Assembly (NCBI RefSeq): GCF_003382275.1
Contig: NZ_QTJX01000002.1
Span: 620,001 to 684,000 of the forward strand
Source of the DNA: Flagellimonas nanhaiensis
Lineage (GTDB): Bacteria > Bacteroidota > Bacteroidia > Flavobacteriales > Flavobacteriaceae
Direction of reading: 5' to 3'
DNA: 64,000 nucleotides
Below are positions 26,972-34,623 of the stretch, piece after piece; position 1 is the stretch's first letter; every line of letters begins with the position of its first letter. The position numbers were made by a program, and so were the translations under genes. The notes beneath the pieces were generated by a model that was not told the origin of the DNA, did no database searches, and was given only the letters and a program-made list of their open reading frames with translations.

Positions 26972-27379
26972 ATGAAAAAACATCCTCTACCTCCTTTTAA
27001 TAAGCAGAGTGCCCAAGAAAAAATAAAGCTTGCAGAAGATGCTTGGAACAGCCAGGACCCCTTTAAGGTCTCTATGGCCTATACTAAAGACAGTGAATGG
27101 AGAAACCGTTCAGAATTCATCAATGGGAGGGAAGAGATTCAAAGATTTCTTGCCAATAAATGGGAATCGGAATTGGAATATAAACTGAAAAAGGAATATT
27201 GGTCACATTCAGAGAATAGAATAGCCGTTCGATTCATATATGAATATAGAAATAGGTCCGGACAATGGTTTAGGGCCTATGGCAATGAAAATTGGGAATT
27301 TGATGAGGACGGCTATATGCGCAAAAGATTTGCGAGCATTAACGATTCACCTATTTCTGAAACCGAAAGAACTCTCTAA
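26972..27379 (+). CDS. DUF1348 family protein (NTF2/SnoaL-like fold)
   Basis: This 135-residue cytoplasmic protein is strongly reminiscent of DUF1348: [56 protein letters not shown], and [20 protein letters not shown] followed by [16 protein letters not shown]. Members share the NTF2-like cone fold and bind small ligands; no reaction is established. The C-terminus ([11 protein letters not shown]) ends slightly earlier than in homologues of about 150 residues. A strong intrinsic terminator follows at 27412-27444, so the transcript ends here. The gene stands alone between a peroxiredoxin and a sigma-factor operon. Confidence 0.92.
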   Translation: MKKHPLPPFNKQSAQEKIKLAEDAWNSQDPFKVSMAYTKDSEWRNRSEFINGREEIQRFLANKWESELEYKLKKEYWSHSENRIAVRFIYEYRNRSGQWFRAYGNENWEFDEDGYMRKRFASINDSPISETERTL

Positions 27380-27411
27380 AACTTACAGGAAACAGAAAGA
27401 CTACGTTTGCC

Positions 27412-27444
27412 AAAATGCAGGATGTTATTGACTTCCTGCATTTT
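27412..27444 (+). terminator. Intrinsic terminator after the DUF1348 gene
   Basis: An 11-bp stem (AAAATGCAGGA / TCCTGCATTTT) closes an 11-base loop and is followed by TTGTTTTT. It is 32 bases after the stop codon of the DUF1348 gene. The A-rich left arm means it may also work weakly on the minus strand. Confidence 0.85.
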
Positions 27445-27612
27445 TTGTTTTTGGCCTTCCCAATTTAACAATAATTCTTGTTGCAAAACCAGCCTTGTCA
27501 ATCACATTTACCAGAAGATCAATTTAACAACATAACAGCACAATCAGCCAGATATGGGTTGCTTAATCTTCGGAGATTTACGGTATAGATATGAATTGAA
27601 AAAGTAAAGGTG

Positions 27613-27978
27613 ATGTATGAAAATACTATTGTTCCGCTCATTTTTAGAAGTAGTGATAGCCAATTGTTTTACGAGTTTATTCTAAATGGGCAATCCGCTT
27701 CGATTGAATATCGATTTATTGATGAAACCCGATTGTTGCTTCTAAGAGCAACACGATCCAAATATCTGGGAGAGGAAGTAACATTAGCGCTCATTGAGCG
27801 CATAATTGACCACGCCCGCAGAATGGACTATGAAGTTTATGCCCAATGCCCGTTAATTCTCCAATATCTAAAAACCAATAAACGACTTGGAAAGTTCGTA
27901 GGAATCAAGCCAGTTGTTCGGCAACAATTCAGAGATACCTTAAATGAATCCAACATAAAACAATATCGTTCAAAATAA
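27613..27978 (+). CDS. Small GNAT-like acetyltransferase (YidJ/GCN5-related N-acetyltransferase type)
   Basis: The protein has 121 residues. The pattern is that of the short acetyltransferase family PF14542: FEFILNGQSASIEYRFIDETRL, a middle strand LLLLRATRSKYLGEEVTLALIERI, then HARRMDYEVYAQCPLILQYLKTN. The acetyl-CoA loop is poor: the usual G-x-G-x-A/G is replaced by YLGEEVTLA, so activity is doubtful. ATG 27613 is preferred to a GTG three bases upstream. It ends 11 bases before the sigma factor start and is probably in the same transcript. A role as a sigma-linked accessory protein is possible but not shown. Confidence 0.65.
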   Translation: MYENTIVPLIFRSSDSQLFYEFILNGQSASIEYRFIDETRLLLLRATRSKYLGEEVTLALIERIIDHARRMDYEVYAQCPLILQYLKTNKRLGKFVGIKPVVRQQFRDTLNESNIKQYRSK

Positions 27979-27989
27979 ATCCAATAACT

Positions 27990-28535
27990 ATGCAGATCAA
28001 TCAATCAATTCAACAGTTAGAACCCCAAAATTGGGTGTGTAATCATAAAAGATACCTCCACAACGTAGCGTTTAAAAAACTTCCCCAAGATTTGGTGGAG
28101 GATATTGTCCAGGAAACCTTTCTAGCCGCGCTCAAATCGGCACATAGATTTAAGGGAAACTCAACTGAACGGGTTTGGTTGACCTCTATTCTGAAATTCA
28201 AGATCGCAGACCACTATAGGAGTGCTAGCAAAATGAAGAATTATCCGAAGGATAACCTAGAGGCCGCGTTGTCTTCCCCAAAGAACAAAAGCAGCTGGAG
28301 CGAATACACCTATGATCCCATTTTTGAAAGTATTAATGGGGACGACTTGAAATTGGTGCTCAATTCCGCAATGGGAATTTTATCCCCACGCGAACAGGAA
28401 ATAATAAAGTTAAAAGAGGATGGGTATAACACCGAAGCCATTTGCGAAAAACTCCAGATCTCTAGATCTCATTGTTGGGTTCTACTCCATAGGGCCCGAA
28501 AAAAACTACAGCAACATCTGAGCAAAAATTGGTGA
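27990..28535 (+). CDS. ECF-type sigma-70 family RNA polymerase sigma factor
   Basis: The protein has 181 residues. Region 2 is readable as LVEDIVQETFLAALKSAHRFKG followed by ERVWLTSILKFKIADHYR. Region 4 is MGILSPREQEIIKLKEDGYNTEAICEKL with the recognition helix QISRSHCWVLLHRARKKLQ. Length and order fit the extracytoplasmic-function group. It would direct RNA polymerase to a small set of stress promoters, probably including its own. No classical anti-sigma gene with a zinc finger or membrane helix follows, only a 42-codon frame one base downstream. The upstream neighbour is the small GNAT-like gene. Confidence 0.94.
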   Translation: MQINQSIQQLEPQNWVCNHKRYLHNVAFKKLPQDLVEDIVQETFLAALKSAHRFKGNSTERVWLTSILKFKIADHYRSASKMKNYPKDNLEAALSSPKNKSSWSEYTYDPIFESINGDDLKLVLNSAMGILSPREQEIIKLKEDGYNTEAICEKLQISRSHCWVLLHRARKKLQQHLSKNW

Positions 28536-28536
28536 A

Positions 28537-28665
28537 ATGGGTTTAAGTAACGATGTTATCTGGAAAACATGGTCCAACTTGCAATTATACATCTACTATG
28601 TGGGAATAAAGCTTATTGAACTTTTTCGCGGGATAAAGAAAAGATTAAAAAAAGTAAAACATTAG
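28537..28665 (+). CDS. Possible small basic protein (42 residues) directly after the sigma factor
   Basis: ATG 28537 follows the sigma-factor stop by one base and the frame ends with TAG at 28663-28665. The predicted protein starts MGLSNDVIWKTWSNLQLYIYY, has a central hydrophobic/aromatic stretch and ends in a lysine/arginine cluster (RGIKKRLKKVKH). It could be a short membrane-associated or amphipathic peptide. Position at the place where anti-sigma factors usually sit makes it worth noting, but no family was recognised. Confidence 0.45.
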   Translation: MGLSNDVIWKTWSNLQLYIYYVGIKLIELFRGIKKRLKKVKH

Positions 28666-28723
28666 GGCAGAGGTTTTCTTCCAAAACTTGATTTCGCCAG
28701 GAACAACCTGTTTCCAGAATACA

Positions 28724-28759
28724 AAAAATCCCTCTAAACAAATATTTAGAGGGATTTTT
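28724..28759 (-). terminator. Intrinsic terminator, bidirectional, for the CAU tRNA and the sigma-factor operon
   Basis: A perfect 15-bp stem (AAAAATCCCTCTAAA / TTTAGAGGGATTTTT) with a six-base loop lies two bases beyond the 3' end of the minus-strand tRNA. The flanking A and T runs make it functional in both directions, so it probably also ends the plus-strand sigma-factor transcript. Confidence 0.9.
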
Positions 28760-28761
28760 AG

Positions 28762-28835
28762 TGGTCCCACCTGGGCTCGAACCAGGGACCCCCTGATTAT
28801 GAGTCAGGTGCTCTAACCAACTGAGCTATAGGACC
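28762..28835 (-). tRNA. tRNA with CAU anticodon, more likely tRNA-Ile2 (lysidine) than elongator tRNA-Met
   Basis: The minus strand folds into a 74-nt cloverleaf. The acceptor is GGTCCTA/TGGGACC with discriminator A, the D stem GCTC/GAGC, the anticodon stem CCTGA/TCAGG with loop CTCATAA, and the T arm CCTGG-TTCGAGC-CCAGG. CCA is not encoded. The first pair G-C and the absence of three G-C pairs in the anticodon stem exclude initiator tRNA. C4-G69 and C5-G68 in the acceptor stem match the determinants used by TilS on E. coli tRNA-Ile2. Identity as Ile2 is favoured, but elongator Met is not excluded. Confidence 0.93.
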
Positions 28836-28895
28836 CGCAAAATTGCGGATGCAATATTAGTGTTTATTTTGCTATACCGCAAGGTTTTAACGCAC

Positions 28896-29303
28896 CTAGC
28901 CTTCTTTTATTTCTTGGCAAAGCTCCACCAATACACCGTTGGTTCCCTTAGGATGCAAAAAAGCGACAAGTTTATTGTCTGCACCTTTTTTGGGTGTTTC
29001 GTTCAAAACCACAAAACCTTCTTCCTTAAGTCGAGCTATTTCCGATATGATATCTTCAACCGCAAAAGCAATATGGTGGATTCCCTCACCCTTCTTTTCC
29101 ACAAACTTTGCAATGGGACTGTCAGGTTTTGTCGCCTCAAGCAATTCTATTTTGTTTGGTCCCGATTTAAAGAATGAGGTCTTTACGCCTTCGGATTCTA
29201 CCTCCTCTACCTTATAATGAGGTGTGCCAAAAAGCTTGGCAAACAAAATATTGGATGTTTCCAAATCTTTAACGGCAATGCCAATGTGTTCTATTTTATC
29301 CAT
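28896..29303 (-). CDS. mce: Methylmalonyl-CoA epimerase
   Basis: The 135-residue VOC-fold enzyme interconverts (R)- and (S)-methylmalonyl-CoA in the propionate/succinate route. The sequence starts MDKIEHIGIAVKDLETSN with the first metal His. It continues with VKTSFFKSGPNKIELLEAT and EKKGEGIHHIAFAVEDI, and ends with FLHPKGTNGVLVELCQ, which holds the metal Glu. This set of residues is specific for the epimerase subfamily and differs from the VOC protein at 16814. It stands alone between the CAU tRNA and rbfA. The mutase genes are not in the window. Confidence 0.95.
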   Translation of the reverse strand: MDKIEHIGIAVKDLETSNILFAKLFGTPHYKVEEVESEGVKTSFFKSGPNKIELLEATKPDSPIAKFVEKKGEGIHHIAFAVEDIISEIARLKEEGFVVLNETPKKGADNKLVAFLHPKGTNGVLVELCQEIKEG

Positions 29304-29403
29304 TGATATAAATTTTGTCTCTTGATGGTCAATTGTCCAAAATTACATACTGCATCGATACCAGATCATGAGGTTAGTCATTAATTCCCTTATTTTTGCA
29401 TAT

Positions 29404-29799
29404 ATGGAAGAAACACAACGACAAAAAAAGATTGGAGGCATTATACAACAAGACCTGGCCGATATCCTTCAAAGGGCTGCCACGGATGGTGGCTTAAAAG
29501 GAACCTTGCTCTCTGTTTCCAAAGTATATGTCACGGTCGATCTCTCCATTGCAAAAGTTTACGTAAGCATCTTTCCAAATAAGGATGCGGGCACTCTGTT
29601 GGAAGGTATTAAATCCAATCAAGTGGCCATTAGGCACGAATTGGCCCAGCGTACCAAGAACCAGTTACGAAGGGTCCCGGAATTGGTTTTCTATTTGGAC
29701 GATTCTTTGGAATATATTGACAAAATAGAGCAGTCTTTAAAGGGTGAGGAAGATCCCATTCAAAACCGAGACCTGCTTGATAAACGCAAGAAATCCTGA
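29404..29799 (+). CDS. rbfA: Ribosome-binding factor A
   Basis: This protein of about 131 residues binds free 30S subunits and helps 16S rRNA 5'-end maturation, mainly in the cold. The KH-like fold is recognised by RQKKIGGIIQQDLADILQ, GTLLSVSKVYVTVDLSIAKVYV, LLEGIKSNQVAIRHELAQR and QLRRVPELVFYLDDSLEY, the last being the family signature. ATG 29404 (MEETQRQKK) is preferred over an in-frame ATG at 29368, because homologues start there. The permease gene follows after two bases and is probably co-transcribed. Confidence 0.97.
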   Translation: MEETQRQKKIGGIIQQDLADILQRAATDGGLKGTLLSVSKVYVTVDLSIAKVYVSIFPNKDAGTLLEGIKSNQVAIRHELAQRTKNQLRRVPELVFYLDDSLEYIDKIEQSLKGEEDPIQNRDLLDKRKKS

Positions 29800-29801
29800 T
29801 T

Positions 29802-31010
29802 TTGAATTTCCCCTTCTACATTGCCAGACGCTATTTAGTTTCCAAGAGCAATCAGAATGCTGTCAACATCATTAATTTCATTACTTTTCTGGTCATTGTA
29901 ATCGGCTCAGCCGCCTTGTTTGTGGTGCTCTCTGCCTTTGCTGGCCTAAAAACATTCAGTCTTTCATTTACCAACACTTTTGATCCAGACCTTAAGGCTA
30001 TTCCTGCTACGGGAAAGTACTTTTCATTCACTCCAAATCAAGAAAAGGAATTGCAAAATATTACAGGTTTGACCAGCTATTCCAAAGAGCTGGAAGAAAG
30101 AGCATATCTCACTTTCAGAGAAAAAAGTTGTATTGCCTATATCAAAGGGGTAGACGATAATTATCGCTCCGTTACTGGGGTCGACAGCACCTTGTATTTT
30201 GGCAACTGGGGTGTGGAGGAACCCAATACGGTCCTTGGCATCGGTATTTATAATCAACTTGAGGTTCCTTTGAACAACTATCAAAAGCCTATGACAATTC
30301 TGGTTCCCAAACCGGGAAAAGGCTCCATTACGCAACAAGGGTTCAATTCCAAGCCATACAATCAATTGAGCGTTTCTGTAAGTGGCGTTTATGCTGTGGA
30401 GGAGAACCTGGACAAAAAATATGCATTTGCCCAGCTTCCCTTGGTACAAGCTTTATTGGAAAAGGATAGCACACAGATTTCAGGAATAAATTTTAAAGTG
30501 GATAAGGGCGCTGATTTAAGTGAAATACAGGCAATCCTCAGAGATAGGATGGGGCCAAATGTCCTTGTGTTGACAAGGCAAGAGTTGAACAGTACTTTGT
30601 ACAGAATGCTGAACACTGAAAACTTGGCCACATACCTCATTTTTACGCTCGTATTGATCATAGCGCTGTTCAATGTTGTTGGTGCAATCATCATGATGAT
30701 CCTGGACAAGAGACAAAATTCAAACACATTGTTCAGTTTGGGCACCACCTTAAGTGAACTCCGAAGAATCTATTTTATTCAAGGATTGTTGGTAACCACC
30801 TTAGGCGGACTTATCGGAGTGTTGTTGGGTTCCTTGTTGGTTAGTTCACAGCTTGCCTTTGGTTGGCTCAAAATTACCCCGTCCCTGGCCTATCCTGTTG
30901 AGTACAATATCATGAATCTGTTGGTGGTGCTGGCCACGATTGTGGTCTTGGGTCTTATTTCTTCAAAGATTGCGAGCAGCAGAATAACCCGAAAGTTGAT
31001 TGCTTCCTAA
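29802..31010 (+). CDS. ABC transporter permease, FtsX/LolE-like (MacB_PCD-FtsX)
   Basis: This 402-residue membrane protein starts with MNFPFYIARRYLVSKSNQNAVN, the typical opening of LolC/LolE-type permeases. TM1 lies at about 23-47, followed by a large periplasmic domain (about 50-265) and three C-terminal helices (about 268-395) with the FtsX core SLGTTLSELRRIYFIQGLLV. Proteobacterial homologues extract lipoproteins for the Lol pathway, and in Bacteroidota this rbfA-linked permease is presumed to do a similar job. The start is TTG 29802, two bases after rbfA. The ATPase subunit is not adjacent. The 3' end overlaps dusB tail-to-tail over CTAA. Confidence 0.92.
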   Translation: MNFPFYIARRYLVSKSNQNAVNIINFITFLVIVIGSAALFVVLSAFAGLKTFSLSFTNTFDPDLKAIPATGKYFSFTPNQEKELQNITGLTSYSKELEERAYLTFREKSCIAYIKGVDDNYRSVTGVDSTLYFGNWGVEEPNTVLGIGIYNQLEVPLNNYQKPMTILVPKPGKGSITQQGFNSKPYNQLSVSVSGVYAVEENLDKKYAFAQLPLVQALLEKDSTQISGINFKVDKGADLSEIQAILRDRMGPNVLVLTRQELNSTLYRMLNTENLATYLIFTLVLIIALFNVVGAIIMMILDKRQNSNTLFSLGTTLSELRRIYFIQGLLVTTLGGLIGVLLGSLLVSSQLAFGWLKITPSLAYPVEYNIMNLLVVLATIVVLGLISSKIASSRITRKLIAS

Positions 31011-31999
31011 ACAAATTGATGGTCTCCAAACTTCTGAAGTACCTCATCAAACGCAGCAAAAACATCTGATGATTCATCGCTGGTCACCATTTTCATACGA
31101 TATTCCTTGAAGTGAGGAATACCCTTAAAATAATTGGTATAATGCCGCCTTGTTTCAAAAACGCCTAACTTCTCGCCTTTCCAATCAATGGCCATCTGTA
31201 GATGCCTTCTGGCTGCAATAACGCGTTCTTCCATGGTCGGCGGACTCAAATGCTCCCCCGTCTCAAAATAGTGTTTTACTTCTTTAAAAAACCATGGATT
31301 ACCAATACTTGCGCGGCCAATCATAGCCCCATCCAAACCAAATTCATCCCTCATTTTTTCAGCAGCTTCGGGAGAGTCTACGTCGCCGTTCCCAAACACG
31401 GGAATATGCATTCTTGGATTGTTCTTTACCTCGGCAATTGGTTTCCAATCTGCAGAGCCTTTGTACATCTGCACCCTTGTCCTGCCATGAATGGCAATGG
31501 CTTGAATGCCCACATCTTGGAGTCGTTCTGCAACTTCCACAATTTTAATGGAATTGTGGTCCCATCCCAAACGTGTCTTTACAGTTACCGGTAAATTGGT
31601 GCGCTTAACAATAGCTTCGGTCAATTTTACCATCAATGGAATGTCCCTTAAGATTCCAGCGCCGGCATTTTTGCAAACTACCTTCTTTACAGGGCAGCCA
31701 AAATTGATATCAATTATATCAGGATTGGATTTTTCAACAATGTCCACGGCTTGCAACATAGAATCCAACTCTGCACCAAAAATCTGGATGCCCACGGGCC
31801 GTTCCTTCTCGTAGATATCCAGCTTTATGACGCTTTTGGCCGCATCTCTGATGAGTCCTTCGGAAGAAATAAACTCCGTATACACCACATCTGCGCCCTG
31901 CTCTTTGCAAAGGGCACGAAAAGGCGGGTCACTTACATCTTCCATTGGTGCCAGAAGTAGTGGAAAATCCGGGAGCTCTATCTTACCTATTTTGGGCAA
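31007..31999 (-). CDS. dusB: tRNA-dihydrouridine synthase B
   Basis: This 330-residue FMN enzyme reduces uridines in the tRNA D-loop. The N-terminal TIM barrel begins GKIELPDFPLLLAPMEDVSD, and the catalytic cysteine lies in INFGCPVKKVVCKNAGAGI. KTRLGWDHNSI and AIAIHGRTRVQMYKGSADW are the flavin/substrate segments, and GNGDVDSPEAAEKM plus DGAMIGRASIGNPWFF close the barrel. The pattern agrees with the DusB subgroup. The start appears to be TTG 31999, as no ATG occurs in a better place. It is convergent with the permease gene and shares the CTAA stop overlap. Confidence 0.96.
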   Translation of the reverse strand: MPKIGKIELPDFPLLLAPMEDVSDPPFRALCKEQGADVVYTEFISSEGLIRDAAKSVIKLDIYEKERPVGIQIFGAELDSMLQAVDIVEKSNPDIIDINFGCPVKKVVCKNAGAGILRDIPLMVKLTEAIVKRTNLPVTVKTRLGWDHNSIKIVEVAERLQDVGIQAIAIHGRTRVQMYKGSADWKPIAEVKNNPRMHIPVFGNGDVDSPEAAEKMRDEFGLDGAMIGRASIGNPWFFKEVKHYFETGEHLSPPTMEERVIAARRHLQMAIDWKGEKLGVFETRRHYTNYFKGIPHFKEYRMKMVTSDESSDVFAAFDEVLQKFGDHQFV

Positions 32000-32050
32000 T
32001 TTCTTTGTTTTTAGGAATGCAAAATTACAAAATACCCCAATATCCGTTGA

Positions 32051-34468
32051 TTACTCGTCGTTCTTGAGTCTCCCCCGCTCTCTCTTTTCTATGGTTCTTT
32101 GATTGTCTTGCAATCTAAAGTTTCCAAAATTATAGGTAAAGCCTATCCTTACAAACTGGGTTTCGCGACGTCTTCTGTAGAAATTATCTTGATTTAGATA
32201 TCTTGATGTGTATGTGGGAACATATCTTTCCAAAATATCCTCTGAAGCCAATGAAATCACAGCTCTATTGTTGAACAGGGATTTTCTGAGACCTAAGGTC
32301 AAATTCAATTGCTCGTCTGAAACATATGACCCAAAAAGAAACTTTGATATATACGTCAACGCCACTTCTCCTGTTAAGGAACCATCTTTGGAAAGTGTCA
32401 GGTAATTTGCCAAATACCCATACAATCCATTTACTTCATTGGTATATTCCACATTGTTACTTTCCACTGCCAGAAAAGTTTCTTCTTCATGAAAAACAGA
32501 GGCGTTTGCAAACAAAAACCACGATGGCAATATGGTCTTGCTCACGGTGAAATCCAATCCATAGGATTTGCTCTCCAATACATTTTGCTTTAACTCCACC
32601 AAAGTCTGGTTCTCATTATCCTGAAAAACCAAATACGCAATGTTGGCGCCGTTATCTCGATAGTACAAATCAAAAAAATACTCGCTGTTCCAGGTATAGT
32701 TTAGATTAAAGTTGTTGCTGAAGCTGGGCGTTAATCTGGGATTTCCCTCTTCAAAATCATTTTCATTATAAAAAAAACGAAACGGGTTTAGGTCGTTGTA
32801 CTTTGGTCTGTCCACATTTCTGCCATAATCAAATGAAAAACTATGTTTATCCGAAGGTGAATACAGCACATTAAGGGATGGAAAGGGTTCAAAGAAATCT
32901 TGCTTATTTATTTCGTTTAGCGTCAGGGAAGTTCCCGAGGCTTCTGTAAGCTCTCCCCTAAGACCTAATTTCATGGACCATTTTTCCCAGTTTTGTAGAA
33001 AACTGAAATACACTGCATAAACCTTCTCATCATATTTATATCTATCTGATAACGAGGGGTCAACTGTATTGCTGGAACCAGAAAAATTAAAAAAGTTCAC
33101 ATTACTTTCTGAATCAATGGATGAAATTTTTGCGCCGGTTTCCAGGGAAGCATTACCGATTGGAGTTGAGTAATCTACTTGCCCAGTAAAAATCTGGATG
33201 TCCTGTTCCGAGTCCGAATCGAACCCAAAATTCCTGAGGAAAGCTCCATTTCCATCAAGATATTCAGAATTTAAATTCTGAAAAGAAGTGCCATCATAAT
33301 AGGTATAGTGGCCATTGAGAGACAGCCTTGCCCCAGGCTTTTTAAGCTTGTGGACATACAAAAGATCAAATGCCAAATTGGTGTTGTCCAACGTGGTATT
33401 ATTGATGGTGGTAAAGGTGGAATCCAATTGACCGAGTCCATCTCTCATCTCATTGCCCAATCTAGTCTGTTGATCTTGGTCCAGATTAAACACCAAGTTT
33501 GATGTCAGGTTCAGCCGATTGCGTTCATTAAAATCATAATCCAAGATAAAATTAGCGTTTTGGGACTGGGACTCATCTATCCTTTGATATTGGGTGTCCC
33601 ATTGGGAATAAATTTGGCTGTTGTTCTGAAAGTTGATTCCCTTAACGGTCTTAATAAGCTCTTTCCTGGGGCTTATGTTATAATTGGCAAACAGATTTAG
33701 TTTTTCCGTTTTATAATAATGGCTTGTTCCGGCGCTGAATTTAGGGAAAATGGCTTGGGTATAACTGCCATTTACGCTTCCCTTGTATCCGGGGACAATA
33801 TTTTTACTGGTGACAATATTCAAGATGGGTCCCGTTTCGGCATCATACCGTGCAGGGGGATTAGCTATCACCTCCACAGATTTAATGTTTGTGCCCGAAA
33901 GCCCCTGTAGCAAATCCTGAACCTCCTGGCTTGACAGTTGTACCTTTCTATCATTCAAATAAACCGTGGCGTTCTGTCCTCGCACCATCAATTCGTCCTG
34001 GTTGACGATTACACCTGGAGTGTTTCTTAATATATCCCATGAAGTTCCGCTAGAGATTACTGTGTTTTCAACCGAAAAAACCAGTCTATCGGCCAACCGT
34101 TGAAGCTTAGGTCGTTGGGCCGTCACCACAACCTCATCCAGTTCGTTGGCCTGCAAGGGAATAATCAGTGCACCTAAAGAAATATCCTGAGTGATATCCA
34201 GAGCCAATGGCTTAGAGCCCCTGCCCACATAACTTGCCTGTAACAAATACAGGTCAGGCTCTACATCCTCCAAAACAAAAAACCCGTTGTCATCTGCAGA
34301 AGTTCCCTTAACAAAAGTGGTATCAGCAGCCTGAAGCAGTAAAATATTGGAAAAGGGGATTATCTCGTTCTGCTCGTCAACAACCTTTCCGGATATCTGA
34401 TAGGTCTGTCCAACTAGTTGGTTAGATATTAAGAACAGCAAAGAGAGAACGTAGGTTATGCACTTCAT
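32051..34468 (-). CDS. Outer membrane beta-barrel receptor (TonB-dependent type) with carboxypeptidase-regulatory-like domain
   Basis: The protein has 805 residues with a signal peptide (LLFLISNQLVGQ). A CarboxypepD_reg-like domain lies at about 22-105 (TYQISGKVVDEQNEIIPFSN). A plug-like domain follows at about 120-220 (SWDILRNTPGVIVNQDELMVRG, then SVEVIANPPARYDAETG). The barrel of about 580 residues is of the OMP_b-brl_3 type, ending FVRIGFTYNFGNFRLQDNQR and a short charged tail. No SusC signature or SusD partner is present, so it is probably a small-ligand or metal receptor. The gene is monocistronic and divergent from lepA. Confidence 0.92.
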   Translation of the reverse strand: MKCITYVLSLLFLISNQLVGQTYQISGKVVDEQNEIIPFSNILLLQAADTTFVKGTSADDNGFFVLEDVEPDLYLLQASYVGRGSKPLALDITQDISLGALIIPLQANELDEVVVTAQRPKLQRLADRLVFSVENTVISSGTSWDILRNTPGVIVNQDELMVRGQNATVYLNDRKVQLSSQEVQDLLQGLSGTNIKSVEVIANPPARYDAETGPILNIVTSKNIVPGYKGSVNGSYTQAIFPKFSAGTSHYYKTEKLNLFANYNISPRKELIKTVKGINFQNNSQIYSQWDTQYQRIDESQSQNANFILDYDFNERNRLNLTSNLVFNLDQDQQTRLGNEMRDGLGQLDSTFTTINNTTLDNTNLAFDLLYVHKLKKPGARLSLNGHYTYYDGTSFQNLNSEYLDGNGAFLRNFGFDSDSEQDIQIFTGQVDYSTPIGNASLETGAKISSIDSESNVNFFNFSGSSNTVDPSLSDRYKYDEKVYAVYFSFLQNWEKWSMKLGLRGELTEASGTSLTLNEINKQDFFEPFPSLNVLYSPSDKHSFSFDYGRNVDRPKYNDLNPFRFFYNENDFEEGNPRLTPSFSNNFNLNYTWNSEYFFDLYYRDNGANIAYLVFQDNENQTLVELKQNVLESKSYGLDFTVSKTILPSWFLFANASVFHEEETFLAVESNNVEYTNEVNGLYGYLANYLTLSKDGSLTGEVALTYISKFLFGSYVSDEQLNLTLGLRKSLFNNRAVISLASEDILERYVPTYTSRYLNQDNFYRRRRETQFVRIGFTYNFGNFRLQDNQRTIEKRERGRLKNDE

Positions 34469-34623
34469 TTGCAGATGGGGTTAGATATCAAATCTAAGAA
34501 AATATTTTTGAGCGAATAACCCCGCCTCTGTTCCATATTTTTAAAAAAGCCGGACTCAGGTGTTTAAAACAGCTATATTTGCAGATGCTTATTGGCCTTC
34601 GTTTAGGTTGAGCCACTGTTGTT

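Noticed and set aside
26801..26983. A 60-codon minus-strand frame between the peroxiredoxin and DUF1348 genes
   Set aside because: It lacks any family pattern and overlaps the start of the DUF1348 gene; most likely a chance frame.
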